From Haloplanus natans DSM 17983 (GTDB taxonomy: Archaea > Halobacteriota > Halobacteria > Halobacteriales > Haloferacaceae): a stretch of DNA of 64,000 bases. Below, piece after piece: positions 32,845 through 40,758 of the stretch. The position numbers were made by a program, and so were the translations under genes. The notes under the pieces were generated by a model. It saw only the letters and a program-made list of their open reading frames with translations, was not told the origin of the DNA and did no database searches. Every line of letters begins with the position of its first letter. Position 1 is the stretch's first letter. The stretch spans positions 186,001 through 250,000 of the forward strand of contig NZ_KE386573.1 of the NCBI RefSeq assembly GCF_000427685.1, in the 5' to 3' direction.

Positions 32845-33129
32845 ATGGATCTGCAACTACGATTTTTCGCGACGTTCCGCGAAGCAGTCGGCCAGAAGAC
32901 CCTCGATCACGAGTTCGAGGACGGTGCGACCGTCGGGGAAATCCTCCGCACCCTCGAATCGAAGTACGACGGGCTCGAAGGACAACTGCTCGACGACCAG
33001 GGCGATCTGCAGCCGAATCTAAATATCCTGAAAAACGGTCGGGAAGTACTGCATATGGACGGAACCGAGACGGTGATGGCGGACGGGGACACGCTGTCCA
33101 TCTTCCCGCCGGTGGCTGGAGGGGCATGA
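32845..33129 (+). CDS. Ubiquitin-like small archaeal modifier / MoaD-family protein (SAMP3-like)
   Basis: 94 residues with the beta-grasp MoaD/SAMP pattern: QLRFFATFREAVGQKTLDHEF, GATVGEILRTLESKYDGLEG, NLNILKNGREVLHMDG and DGDTLSIFPPVAGG. The sequence resembles Haloferax SAMP3, which is activated at its C-terminal diglycine and attached to lysines. Here one extra residue follows the diglycine (GGA-stop), because the stop overlaps the next start (GCATGA). The mature form may therefore need trimming, or the protein may work differently. It lies in a four-gene run. Confidence 0.87.
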   Translation: MDLQLRFFATFREAVGQKTLDHEFEDGATVGEILRTLESKYDGLEGQLLDDQGDLQPNLNILKNGREVLHMDGTETVMADGDTLSIFPPVAGGA

Positions 33130-33398
33130 CGGCCGACGAGTGGGTCCACCGGGAACGCTCCTTTCGCGGTATCTCCACGCGGCTGGCGGTCAAGTATCTC
33201 GAAACCCTCGGTGCCGAGCGAGTCGACGACGACCGGGTCGAAGCCGAGGACTGGGCGGCCGACCTCGCCGAGCAGACGGTGACCGTCGGTCCGTCGGTGT
33301 CGCTGACGCAGGTCGATCTGGTCTTCGAGGGCGACCCCGAGACCCTCGACCCGCTCATCGAACGGTTCGCCCGGAAGGCGATGCGCGCCGGGGGCTGA
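33126..33398 (+). CDS. Protein of unknown function coupled to the SAMP-like gene
   Basis: 90 residues, ATG 33126 overlapping the SAMP-like stop (ATGA). It reads WVHRERSFRGISTRLAVKYL, ETLGAERVDDDRVEAEDWAA, and ends in an amphipathic tail (LDPLIERFARKAMRAGG). A small alpha/beta protein without obvious catalytic residues. It too ends in Gly-Gly, the form seen in ubiquitin-like modifiers, but the rest does not show the beta-grasp signature. Tight coupling suggests joint action with the modifier. Confidence 0.68.
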   Translation: MTADEWVHRERSFRGISTRLAVKYLETLGAERVDDDRVEAEDWAADLAEQTVTVGPSVSLTQVDLVFEGDPETLDPLIERFARKAMRAGG

Positions 33399-33400
33399 TC

Positions 33401-33766
33401 GTGTCCGGCGTGCCGAACTCACCGATCGACGGTCAGGTGTTCATGCTCGCCGCCGCGAAGGCGAGTGTCGACCCACAGACGCTCACGGAGCTTCTGGGAC
33501 GCACCCAGGATCATCTCGACGGCCGACGCGACACCTACCGCCGCGAGTTCGAGCGCGTCGCCGAGAGCGACGGCCGCGAGGTGTTTCTCGTCCCGACGGG
33601 GCACTGGGAAACCATCGGCGACCGACTCGGGTTCAGCGAGCGCGAACGGAAGGCGGTCGCGCGAACCCACGCGGAACAGCTCCGGCGACTCGGCTCCGAG
33701 GCCGGCCGCGACGAGGAGTTCGAGACGGCCCTGGAGATTCGCGAAGCCGTCGTCATCGGCGGCTGA
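33401..33766 (+). CDS. Protein of unknown function downstream of the SAMP-like cluster
   Basis: 121 residues from GTG 33401, two bases after the preceding stop. It reads SPIDGQVFMLAAAKASVDPQ, TLTELLGRTQDHLDGRRDTY, VFLVPTGHWETIGDRLGFSE and ends EIREAVVIGG. A mostly helical, charged protein. Notably it also ends with Gly-Gly. The stop is followed by TGATACGG-like sequence reminiscent of the palindromic element end, but no second arm is convincing. No known family. Confidence 0.65.
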   Translation: MSGVPNSPIDGQVFMLAAAKASVDPQTLTELLGRTQDHLDGRRDTYRREFERVAESDGREVFLVPTGHWETIGDRLGFSERERKAVARTHAEQLRRLGSEAGRDEEFETALEIREAVVIGG

Positions 33767-33890
33767 TACGGCCGACGGTCCGTCCGATCGTGGGCGACGA
33801 ACCGGTCCTCGCCGGCCGCCACGCCCCGCCATTTTCAGGCGTGAGAACTGTCCCCAAACGATATTACCCCGCCCTCGAAAGCGCCCGGTG

Positions 33891-35381
33891 ATGGACGGCT
33901 CCGAGTCGGGCAGTATTCGCGTGCTTCACGTCGACGACGACCCCCAGTTCTCGGAGTTGACCGCCGCGTTTCTCGGGCGGACGGACGACCGACTGCGCGT
34001 CGAGGTGGCGTCGCGCGCCGACGAGGCGCTGGATCGGATCGACGACCGCTCGCCGGACTGCATCGTCTCCGACTACAACATGCCCGGGATGGACGGCATC
34101 GAGTTTCTGCGTGCCGTCCGCGACCGATGGCCACAGCGGCCGTTCGTCCTCTTTACCGGCAAAGGAAGCGAGGACGTAGCGAGCGAGGCCATCTCCGCCG
34201 GCGTCACCGACTACCTCCAGAAAGGGTCGGGAACGGAGCAGTACGAACTGCTGGCAAACCGGATTACCAACGCCGTCGACGCTCGGCGCGACGCCCGCCG
34301 GGCCGCCAGACAGGACGAACTGATGCGGCTCACCGAGTTCGCGGGCGACACCGGCGGCTGGCAACTAGATCCGGCGAGCGACGCCCTCCTGCTCACGGAC
34401 GGGACACGACGGCTTCTCGACCATCCCGAAGCGGACGAGTTCTCGCTGGACGACGCGCTCGATTTCTACCACCCCGACGACCGGGACGACGTTCGGGCGG
34501 CGCTCGACCGGGCCCTCGACTCGGGGACGGAGACCCGAGGGACGTGGCGGGTCCGAACCGCCGAGGGACACGAACGCCTCGTCGACGTAACCATCATCCC
34601 CGTCTCGGACGACGGCGACGAGGTGTCACTGCTCCGTGGCTCGGTGCATGACATCACGGAGCGCCGCGAACGCGAGCAACGGTTCCGGGCGTTCGTCGAG
34701 CGATCCACCGACGTCATCTCCGTCGTCGATGCGGACGGTCGATTCACGTACCAGAGCCCGTCGCTCGAACGCGTTCTGGGGTACGATCCCGAGGAGACGC
34801 TCGGCGACCTGGCGTTCGAGTACATGCATCCGGACGACCGTACGGCCATCGCCGAGCAGTTCGAGCGGTTGGTCGCCGAGACGGACGCTACGCCGGTGCT
34901 GGAGTACCGCGCCCGCCACGCCGACGGGTCGTGGCGCTGGATCGAAGCCCGCGGCAACAACCAACTGTCGAACCCCGCCGTCCAGGGCTACGTCGTCAAC
35001 AGCCGCGACATCACCGACCGAAAGGAGCGCGAGGAAGAACTCGGGCGGATCGGGGCCAGATACCGGGCCCTCGTCGAGAACGTGCCCGCCGTCTTCCTCC
35101 TGTTCGACGAGACGCTTCGATACCGGGTCGCCGGCGGCACCGACCTCGCCGACCTCCATCACACACCGTCGGAGATTGAGGGTTCGACGTCCCACGACCT
35201 GTTTCCGGCGGCGGTCGCGGACGAGGTCACGGCCGCCTACCGCGCGGCGCTCGACGGTATCCCGCAAACGTTCGAACGAACACACGGCGGCCGGCAGTAT
35301 CGCGTTCGGACGGTTCCGGTCCGCGACGACGACGGCGCCGTCGTCTCGGGGCTCGACATCTCACGGCGCGTCTCCAAGTGA
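33891..35381 (+). CDS. REC-PAS-PAS-PAS signalling protein without kinase domain
   Basis: 496 residues. A receiver domain covers about 10-125 (HVDDDPQFSEL; phospho-acceptor Asp61 in IVSDYNMPGMDG; FTGKGSEDVASEA). Three PAS domains follow: one with WQLDPASDALLLTDGTRRLL, a canonical PAS/PAC (DVISVVDADGRFTYQSPSLERVLGYD ... GYVVNSRDITDRKERE), and a C-terminal PAS (YRALVENVPAVFLLFDETLR). No histidine kinase or output domain is visible. The receiver is closely related to that at 1591, suggesting a duplicated regulator family. Partner kinases are not in this window. Confidence 0.87.
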   Translation: MDGSESGSIRVLHVDDDPQFSELTAAFLGRTDDRLRVEVASRADEALDRIDDRSPDCIVSDYNMPGMDGIEFLRAVRDRWPQRPFVLFTGKGSEDVASEAISAGVTDYLQKGSGTEQYELLANRITNAVDARRDARRAARQDELMRLTEFAGDTGGWQLDPASDALLLTDGTRRLLDHPEADEFSLDDALDFYHPDDRDDVRAALDRALDSGTETRGTWRVRTAEGHERLVDVTIIPVSDDGDEVSLLRGSVHDITERREREQRFRAFVERSTDVISVVDADGRFTYQSPSLERVLGYDPEETLGDLAFEYMHPDDRTAIAEQFERLVAETDATPVLEYRARHADGSWRWIEARGNNQLSNPAVQGYVVNSRDITDRKEREEELGRIGARYRALVENVPAVFLLFDETLRYRVAGGTDLADLHHTPSEIEGSTSHDLFPAAVADEVTAAYRAALDGIPQTFERTHGGRQYRVRTVPVRDDDGAVVSGLDISRRVSK

Positions 35382-35420
35382 GAGGATGTCGGTCCGCGGT
35401 CATCTGCCGACCGACGCGCG

Positions 35421-36167
35421 ATGGTGACGATCCGCGGACATCGAACCGAAACGCCGTTGGGCGATCGCTGCGGACGGCTACCCGTGCTTCCCGACGACCT
35501 CCTCGCCGGTGTCCGGGCGACGCTGCCGCTCCTCCTCGGCCTGGTTCCGTTCGGCCTCGTCGCCGGCATCGCCGCGGTAAACGCCGGGCTCTCGCCCGCA
35601 CAGGCCGTTGGCCTGTCGACCATCGTCTTCGCCGGCGCCGCACAGCTCGCCGCCATCGATCTGCTCGGTCGCGACGCCTCGCTCGCCGTCGTCGTCCTCA
35701 CCGCCGTCGTCATCAATCTCCGGATGATGATGTACTCCGCATCCATCGCCCCCTACTTCGAGTCGTTCCGTCGTCGGTGGGCCGTGGTGTCTTCTTACCT
35801 GCTGACGGACATGTCCTACGCCCTCGCGATAACCGAGTTCCGGAACGACTCGGAGACCGACAGACGGTGGTACTACCTCGGTGCCGCGGTGGCCATGTAC
35901 GTCGTCTGGCAGGTGGCGACTGCCGTCGGCGCCCTCCTCGGGACGGGTGTGCCGTCGGAGTGGGAGGTCGGTTTCGCCGTCCCGCTGGTCTTTCTCTCCC
36001 TTCTCGTCTCGGACGTGTCGGATCGGCCGCGATTGGTCGCCGCCGTCGTCGGCGGGGGAGTCGCCGTCCTTGGGGGTGCGTGGCCGCTGAACCTCGGCCT
36101 CGTCGGTGGGGCGCTCGCGGGCGTCGCTGCCGGTGCCGCCGTCGACAACTGGGGGCGTGACGCGTGA
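35421..36167 (+). CDS. azlC: AzlC-family branched-chain amino acid exporter, large subunit
   Basis: 248 residues. Five to six hydrophobic segments carry AzlC features: LLAGVRATLPLLLGLVPFGL near the N-terminus, LSTIVFAGAAQLAAIDLL and VINLRMMMYSASIAPYF. The family exports branched-chain amino acids with its small partner AzlD. The gene overlaps azlD by 4 nt (GTGA). Start at ATG 35421; the first ~25 residues are polar. Confidence 0.9.
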   Translation: MVTIRGHRTETPLGDRCGRLPVLPDDLLAGVRATLPLLLGLVPFGLVAGIAAVNAGLSPAQAVGLSTIVFAGAAQLAAIDLLGRDASLAVVVLTAVVINLRMMMYSASIAPYFESFRRRWAVVSSYLLTDMSYALAITEFRNDSETDRRWYYLGAAVAMYVVWQVATAVGALLGTGVPSEWEVGFAVPLVFLSLLVSDVSDRPRLVAAVVGGGVAVLGGAWPLNLGLVGGALAGVAAGAAVDNWGRDA

Positions 36168-36502
36168 CGACGACGTACGGCCCGCTCGCCATCTGGGCGG
36201 TCGTTCTCGTCGTCGGCGCCGCCACCTTCGCCATCCGGTACTCCTTCGTCTACCTGTTCGGCCGGATCGACGGGGTGCCACCGCGGGTCGAAGCGGCGCT
36301 TCGGTTCGTCCCCGCGGCGGTGCTGGCGGCGCTCGTCGCGCCCGCGATGATCGATCCGGGGCCGACGCTCGTGGCGACGGTACTCGACGACCGCTTCGTC
36401 GCCGGTGCGCTCGCGGCCGTCGTGGCGTGGTACACCGACAACATGTTCGCTACGATCGTCGTCGGGTTGGGTGCGCTGTGGGCGGCGGGCACGGTGGTAT
36501 AA
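36164..36502 (+). CDS. azlD: AzlD-family exporter small subunit
   Basis: 112 residues from GTG 36164, which overlaps the azlC stop. Four hydrophobic segments (IWAVVLVVGAATFAIRYSFVYL; VEAALRFVPAAVLAALVAPAM; FVAGALAAVVAWYTDNMFAT) with the typical AzlD RYxFVYL and RFVPAAVLAAL motifs. It completes the two-subunit exporter with the preceding gene. The stop is followed by a 27-nt spacer to the convergent isocitrate lyase gene. Confidence 0.9.
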   Translation: MTTTYGPLAIWAVVLVVGAATFAIRYSFVYLFGRIDGVPPRVEAALRFVPAAVLAALVAPAMIDPGPTLVATVLDDRFVAGALAAVVAWYTDNMFATIVVGLGALWAAGTVV

Positions 36503-36529
36503 AAACGGGGACGACGGTCAGCGATCCGA

Positions 36530-37594
36530 TCAGTCGTCGTCGTTCGTCGGCGCCGTCTCGGTCTCCTCCGAGGAGGAGATGGGGTCGCTCTCGTCTTCGC
36601 TGAAGCCCGCGGAGGACTCCATCCGTCGCTTCGCCTCGGGGTCGAACTGCGCCTCGATGTCCTGGTACTTGCCCACGAAGGAGAGTTCGTGGTGGCTCTC
36701 CGTCGGGTGTCCCAGGTAGCGATCCTCGAGGTCGAACTGTGCTTTCTCGTCGTCTTCGGCCAGGCGCTTGAAGTCCTCGTAGACGGCGTGGGCGCCCGAG
36801 TGGAGGCCGAAGAGGGTGATGAAGATGTACTTGTAGCCGAGGTCGCCGAGTTCGGCGAACGTCAGCGGGTCCTCCTCCTCGGACCACGCAAAGGAGGAGG
36901 AGTAGTTGAAGGCGAGGTCGAGATCCGGGTGGGTCTCGTGGATTGTCTCGGCGTAGTTGATCGCGTCCTCGCGGGAGGGGTCGGGCATCTCGGGCCAGAC
37001 GAGGTCGACGCCGGCGTCGGCGTAGATGCGCCCGCGTTCGAGGTGTTCCTCCCAGTCGCCGTTGGCGGAGCCGTAAGCGTCGGTGCGGGCGATGATCACG
37101 GTGTCGTCGCACTGCTTGGCGTCGACGGCGGCGCTGAACCGCGCCTTCGCGTCCTCGCGGGAGACGATCTGTTTGCCCGCGATGTGGCCACAGCGTTTGG
37201 GCGTCGTCTGGTCCTCGATGTGGACCGCGGCGACGCCGGCCTTCTCGTACTCGCGGACCGCCCGGCGGACGTTGTGGATGCCACCGTAGCCGGTGTCGCA
37301 GTCGGCGATCACCGGGAGCGTGGTGGCCTCCGCGATGCGCTTTGCGTTCTCGACCATCTCGGTCATCGTCACCATCTCCAGGTCGGGGAAGCCGAACTGG
37401 CCGAGGACGGTCGAGTAGCCGCTCATGTAGACGGCGTCGTGACCCGTCATCTCCGCCAGCCGGGCGTCGAGGGCGTGGTAGAGGCCGGGCGCGAACACGA
37501 ACTGCTGGTCGGCCAGTTGCTCGCGGAACTGTTCGGCTGCGGGGTTGTCGATGTCTCTGGTGACCGTGTCGGTGTCGAGGTCTTCGGGCGTCAT
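36530..37594 (-). CDS. aceA: Isocitrate lyase
   Basis: 354 residues. The catalytic loop is [10 protein letters not shown] (Cys135), with [17 protein letters not shown] and [20 protein letters not shown], all characteristic of isocitrate lyases. The C-terminal [14 protein letters not shown] tail is haloarchaeal-style acidic sequence. The enzyme splits isocitrate to glyoxylate and succinate in the glyoxylate bypass. Malate synthase is not in the window. The start codon directly abuts the stop of the small repeat gene on the same strand, so the two are almost certainly co-transcribed and perhaps translationally coupled. Confidence 0.94.
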   Translation of the reverse strand: MTPEDLDTDTVTRDIDNPAAEQFREQLADQQFVFAPGLYHALDARLAEMTGHDAVYMSGYSTVLGQFGFPDLEMVTMTEMVENAKRIAEATTLPVIADCDTGYGGIHNVRRAVREYEKAGVAAVHIEDQTTPKRCGHIAGKQIVSREDAKARFSAAVDAKQCDDTVIIARTDAYGSANGDWEEHLERGRIYADAGVDLVWPEMPDPSREDAINYAETIHETHPDLDLAFNYSSSFAWSEEEDPLTFAELGDLGYKYIFITLFGLHSGAHAVYEDFKRLAEDDEKAQFDLEDRYLGHPTESHHELSFVGKYQDIEAQFDPEAKRRMESSAGFSEDESDPISSSEETETAPTNDDD

Positions 37595-37849
37595 TTAGGT
37601 GTCCGTGGTGTCGTCGGTTCGGGAGCGATCCGGGCGGCCGAGATAGGGGACGACCGGCGCCTCCTGCGCCAGTTCGTCGTCGTACGCCTGTCGATCCGTA
37701 GAATCAGTCGGGGGCGTCCGCATCGTCGGACGTGGTCGACCCGTCCGTTCCCGGCCACCGTCCGTGCGGGGACCGTCCGCGCGGCCGATGTCGGGAACGA
37801 GGGGGGCTTGCTGTGCTAGTTCGTCGTCGCGTCGGGCCGTGGGTTCCAT
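37595..37849 (-). CDS. Small two-repeat protein abutting isocitrate lyase, unknown function
   Basis: 84 residues containing two copies of one motif: DDELAQQAPLVPDIGRADGP (8-27) and DDELAQEAPVVPYLGRPDRS (57-76), each followed by RTD. An internal Met at 43 begins exactly the second half, so the gene looks like a fused tandem duplication of a ~42-residue peptide. The rest is Arg/Thr/Asp/Pro-rich and disordered. Its stop codon touches the aceA ATG with no gap. No family is known to me. A regulatory, assembly or leader role for isocitrate lyase is possible. Confidence 0.6.
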   Translation of the reverse strand: MEPTARRDDELAQQAPLVPDIGRADGPRTDGGRERTGRPRPTMRTPPTDSTDRQAYDDELAQEAPVVPYLGRPDRSRTDDTTDT

Positions 37850-37949
37850 GATGTGGGTTGGGTGTCGGTGGTCGGTCGTCTGCCGGTTCGACTCGCCTCG
37901 AAGCGGTGATCGCGTACGTGCATTGCGTCCGACCGAATGCCCGGGGAGC

Positions 37950-38043
37950 TAATAAACTTAATGATCTATAATGATAATATTCGTTAATCATCCTTAATTG
38001 TGGCGTGGTACCGATCCACGAACGCACTTCACGGGGCTTAATT
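37950..38043. promoter_or_regulatory. AT-rich divergent promoter region (aceA operon / ABC exporter)
   Basis: About 50 bases around 37951-38000 are strikingly AT-rich in this GC-rich genome (AGCTAATAAACTTAATGATC, then ATAATGATAATATTCGTTAA). They can supply a TATA box toward the minus-strand gene at 37849. For the plus strand, CTTAATT (38037-38043) lies about 27 nt before ATG 38068, the expected spacing for a leaderless transcript. The rest of the 37850-38067 gap holds no gene. Confidence 0.55.
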
Positions 38044-38067
38044 CCGTCCGGCGCCGATATCGGTCAG

Positions 38068-39018
38068 ATGGTAGCCGCGATAGAGACCGACGACCTCAGG
38101 AAGGAGTACGGCGACGTGACGGCGCTGGACGGCGTCTCGCTGACCGTGCCCGAAGGGAGCTTCTTCGGGCTGCTCGGCCCGAACGGCGCCGGCAAGACGA
38201 CGTTCATCAACGTCCTCGTCGGCCTCGTCCGCAAGAGCGGGGGGACGGCCCGGGTGTTCGGCCACGACGTGGAAGCGGACTACTGCGCCGCGCGGGACTG
38301 CATCGGTCTCGCGCCCCAGGAGTTCAACGTCGACCGATTCTTTCCGATTCGCGAGGTGCTCGAACACAAGGCGGGCTATCACGGTATCCCCGCGAGCGAG
38401 GCACGGGAGCGGGCCGACGAGGTGCTCAAACAGGTCGGTATCTACGAGAAACGCGACACGCGCTTCGACTGGCTCTCCGGCGGTATGAAGCGCCGCTTCC
38501 TCATCGCGCGGGCGCTGGTCACCGATCCGGACCTGCTCATCCTCGACGAGCCGACCGCCGGCGTCGATGTCCAGCTCCGGCACGACCTCTGGGACCTCAT
38601 CACCGACCTCAACGCGAACGGGACGACGATCCTCCTCACGACCCACTATATCGAGGAGGCCGAACGGCTCTGCGACGAGGTGGCGATTCTCGATTCGGGC
38701 CGCGTCGCCACGGTGAGCACACCCGACGACCTCATGGATCGTGGAACCGACCACATCACCGTCACCTTTCGCGAGCCGATCCGGTCGACACCGGATATCG
38801 CGGCCGGCAACGGACAGGTCGAGGCAGTCGAGGTGCAGGACGGCCGCCTCGTCGTCTCCGCGTCGCGGGGTGGCCTCGTCGCCCCCGAACTGGTGCGCGA
38901 ACTCGACGACGCGGGCTACGAAATCGTCGACCTCGACGTGTCGCGCACGTCGCTCGAAGAGGTGTTCGTCGAGATGACCCGCACCGGCTCCGCGGTGGCC
39001 GACGGGGGGCAGTCGTGA
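38068..39018 (+). CDS. ABC transporter ATP-binding protein (ABC-2 type export)
   Basis: 316 residues. Walker A GPNGAGKT, signature LSGGMKRRFLIARAL, Walker B LLILDEPTAGVD and H-loop LLTTHYIEEAERL. The C-terminal DUF4162-like extension (TVTFREPIRSTPDIAAGNGQ ... RTSLEEVFVEMT) is typical of ABC-2 exporters of the DrrA/NodI kind. The upstream frame reaches 38005, but ATG 38068 follows the TATA-like element by 27 nt. The stop overlaps the permease start in GTGA, so the two genes form one unit. Substrate unknown. Confidence 0.92.
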   Translation: MVAAIETDDLRKEYGDVTALDGVSLTVPEGSFFGLLGPNGAGKTTFINVLVGLVRKSGGTARVFGHDVEADYCAARDCIGLAPQEFNVDRFFPIREVLEHKAGYHGIPASEARERADEVLKQVGIYEKRDTRFDWLSGGMKRRFLIARALVTDPDLLILDEPTAGVDVQLRHDLWDLITDLNANGTTILLTTHYIEEAERLCDEVAILDSGRVATVSTPDDLMDRGTDHITVTFREPIRSTPDIAAGNGQVEAVEVQDGRLVVSASRGGLVAPELVRELDDAGYEIVDLDVSRTSLEEVFVEMTRTGSAVADGGQS

Positions 39019-39782
39019 GCCGGAGCACGGTCCAACTGAAGACGCTGGTGCGGCGGGAGATCCTCCGATTCGTCCGGCGTCCGTACAACACGTTCCTGCC
39101 GCCGATCATCACGAACACGCTCTACTTTGCCGTCTTCGGCGTCATCCTGGGGAGTCGGATCGGCTCCATCGCCGGCGTGAGCTACATCCAGTTCGTCCTG
39201 CCCGGCCTCGTCGTCCTCGGCGCTATCTCCGACGCCTTCGAGAACGCCTCCTTTTCGATCTTCCACGGTCGGTGGAACAACTACATCGACGCCGTCGTCG
39301 TCACGCCCATGTCGAATTTCAACATGGTCGCGTCGTACGTCCTCGCGAGCGCGACACGCGGCGTGCTCACGGCCCTGCTCATCGTGGGCGTCGGCCTGGT
39401 GTTCACCGCCGTCCCGCTCTCGCATCCCCTCTATCTCGTCGCTTTCATCCTCGTCATCACGACCCTCTTCGGGAGCCTCGGCATCGTCGGCGGCCTGTGG
39501 GCCGACGACTTCGATTACCTCACCGTGATGAACCAGTTCATCCTCCGTCCGCTGGTGTTTTTCGGCGCGGTGTTTTACTCGCTCGACATCCTGCCGCCGC
39601 TGTGGCGGAGCGTCTCCCTCCTGAACCCGATGGTGTACATGGTCAACGGCGTCCGCTACGGGATGATCGGCGTCTCCGAAATCGACCCGAACACGTCGCT
39701 TGCCGTGCTGTCCGCGGCGACTGCTGTCGTGCTTTTGGTCGACTATCTGCTGTTCAAGCGTGGCTACGGCCTCACCGAGTGA
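39015..39782 (+). CDS. ABC-2 type transporter permease
   Basis: 255 residues from GTG 39015, overlapping the ATPase stop. Six hydrophobic segments follow a cytosolic LKTLVRREILRFVRRPYNTF region. The ABC-2 membrane signature lies near FDYLTVMNQFILRPLVFFGA VF and the ILPPLWRSVSLLNPMVYMVNG region, as in NodJ/DrrB-type permeases. With the preceding ATPase it should export a small molecule, drug or glycan-related substrate. A 76-nt gap separates it from the SppA-like gene. Confidence 0.92.
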   Translation: MSRSTVQLKTLVRREILRFVRRPYNTFLPPIITNTLYFAVFGVILGSRIGSIAGVSYIQFVLPGLVVLGAISDAFENASFSIFHGRWNNYIDAVVVTPMSNFNMVASYVLASATRGVLTALLIVGVGLVFTAVPLSHPLYLVAFILVITTLFGSLGIVGGLWADDFDYLTVMNQFILRPLVFFGAVFYSLDILPPLWRSVSLLNPMVYMVNGVRYGMIGVSEIDPNTSLAVLSAATAVVLLVDYLLFKRGYGLTE

Positions 39783-39858
39783 AGAGTTCCCAAGGTACAA
39801 TCGGCGTTTTCGCCAAGCCAGCTTATTACGGGACGGCCCACCGACGCCAGGATGCACT

Positions 39859-40758
39859 ATGTCGAACAGCCCCGACGGCTCGGGACTGACGCGGGTACAG
39901 TCGTACGCCCTCGTCGTCGCCGCGGCCGTCCTGTTGAGTGCGGTCCTCGCCCCGGTCGCCTACGACCGGGCGACGGCTCCGGACGGCACCGTCGCCGTCA
40001 TCTCCGTCGAGGGATTCATCTCCTCCAACTCCGTCACGTCGGTGCAGGAGGACCTCCGTGAGGCCCGCGAGAACGAATCGATCGACGCGGTCGTCCTGAA
40101 CGTCGACAGCCCCGGCGGGTCGGCGGCCGCGAGCGAACAGCTCTACCTCTCCGTCCAGCGCACCGCGCAGGTGATGCCCGTGGTCGCGAGCGTCAAATCC
40201 ACGGGCGCGTCCGGCGCGTACTACGCGATGCTCCCCGCGCGTGACATCTACGTCACCCCGGCATCCATCGTCGGGAGCGTCGGCGTCCGCGGTGCTGCGC
40301 CCGGCCCCTCGCTCCCCGGCGAGATCAAGAGCGGCCCGGATAAGGCCAGCGCGACGGCCGACCAGCGCCGCGCACAGATCGAGACGCTCAAAAACGCGTT
40401 CGTCGGCACCGTCATGAAACACCGGGGCGACGAACTCTCGCTCTCGCGCACCGAAGTCGCGCACGCGAAAGTGTACACCGGCGCCCGTGCCGTCGAAAAC
40501 GGCATGGCCGACCGGATCGGTTCGACGCCCGAAGCCATCGAACGCGCCGCCTCCGCGGCCGGCCTCGAGGACTACGACGTCGTCCGCAAGGAACCGCCCC
40601 GGCTCGGCGGACTCTTCCTCCTCAGCACCGAGGACGGCGGCGCAGTCGTCGTTGAGGAGAGCCCCGCCGGCTACGACGCCGTCGACACCCCGACGTTCCT
40701 GATGGTGTACGGCGACGTGCAGACCCAAGACGAGGTGATCGGCAATGTCAGCGCCTAA
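39859..40758 (+). CDS. sppA: SppA-like S49 family membrane serine protease
   Basis: 299 residues. An N-terminal signal anchor (SYALVVAAAVLLSAVLAPVA) precedes a ClpP-crotonase-fold S49 domain: VLNVDSPGGSAAASEQLYLS, VVASVKSTGASGAYYAMLPA (Ser nucleophile in GASGAYYA) and ASIVGSVGVRG. A possible general-base Lys lies in GEIKSGPDKAS. SppA removes or degrades signal peptides in the membrane. It overlaps the following DUF4350-like gene by 14 nt, so the two are an operon; the partner may assist on the outer face. Confidence 0.88.
   Translation: MSNSPDGSGLTRVQSYALVVAAAVLLSAVLAPVAYDRATAPDGTVAVISVEGFISSNSVTSVQEDLREARENESIDAVVLNVDSPGGSAAASEQLYLSVQRTAQVMPVVASVKSTGASGAYYAMLPARDIYVTPASIVGSVGVRGAAPGPSLPGEIKSGPDKASATADQRRAQIETLKNAFVGTVMKHRGDELSLSRTEVAHAKVYTGARAVENGMADRIGSTPEAIERAASAAGLEDYDVVRKEPPRLGGLFLLSTEDGGAVVVEESPAGYDAVDTPTFLMVYGDVQTQDEVIGNVSA

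Noticed and set aside
33764-33830. Possible fourth palindromic element (TGATACGG at a stop codon)
   Set aside because: The first bases match, but I could not find a convincing complementary arm, so it is not counted.
37704-38027. 107-residue minus-strand frame over the aceA promoter
   Set aside because: It spans the AT-rich promoter and has no recognisable features.
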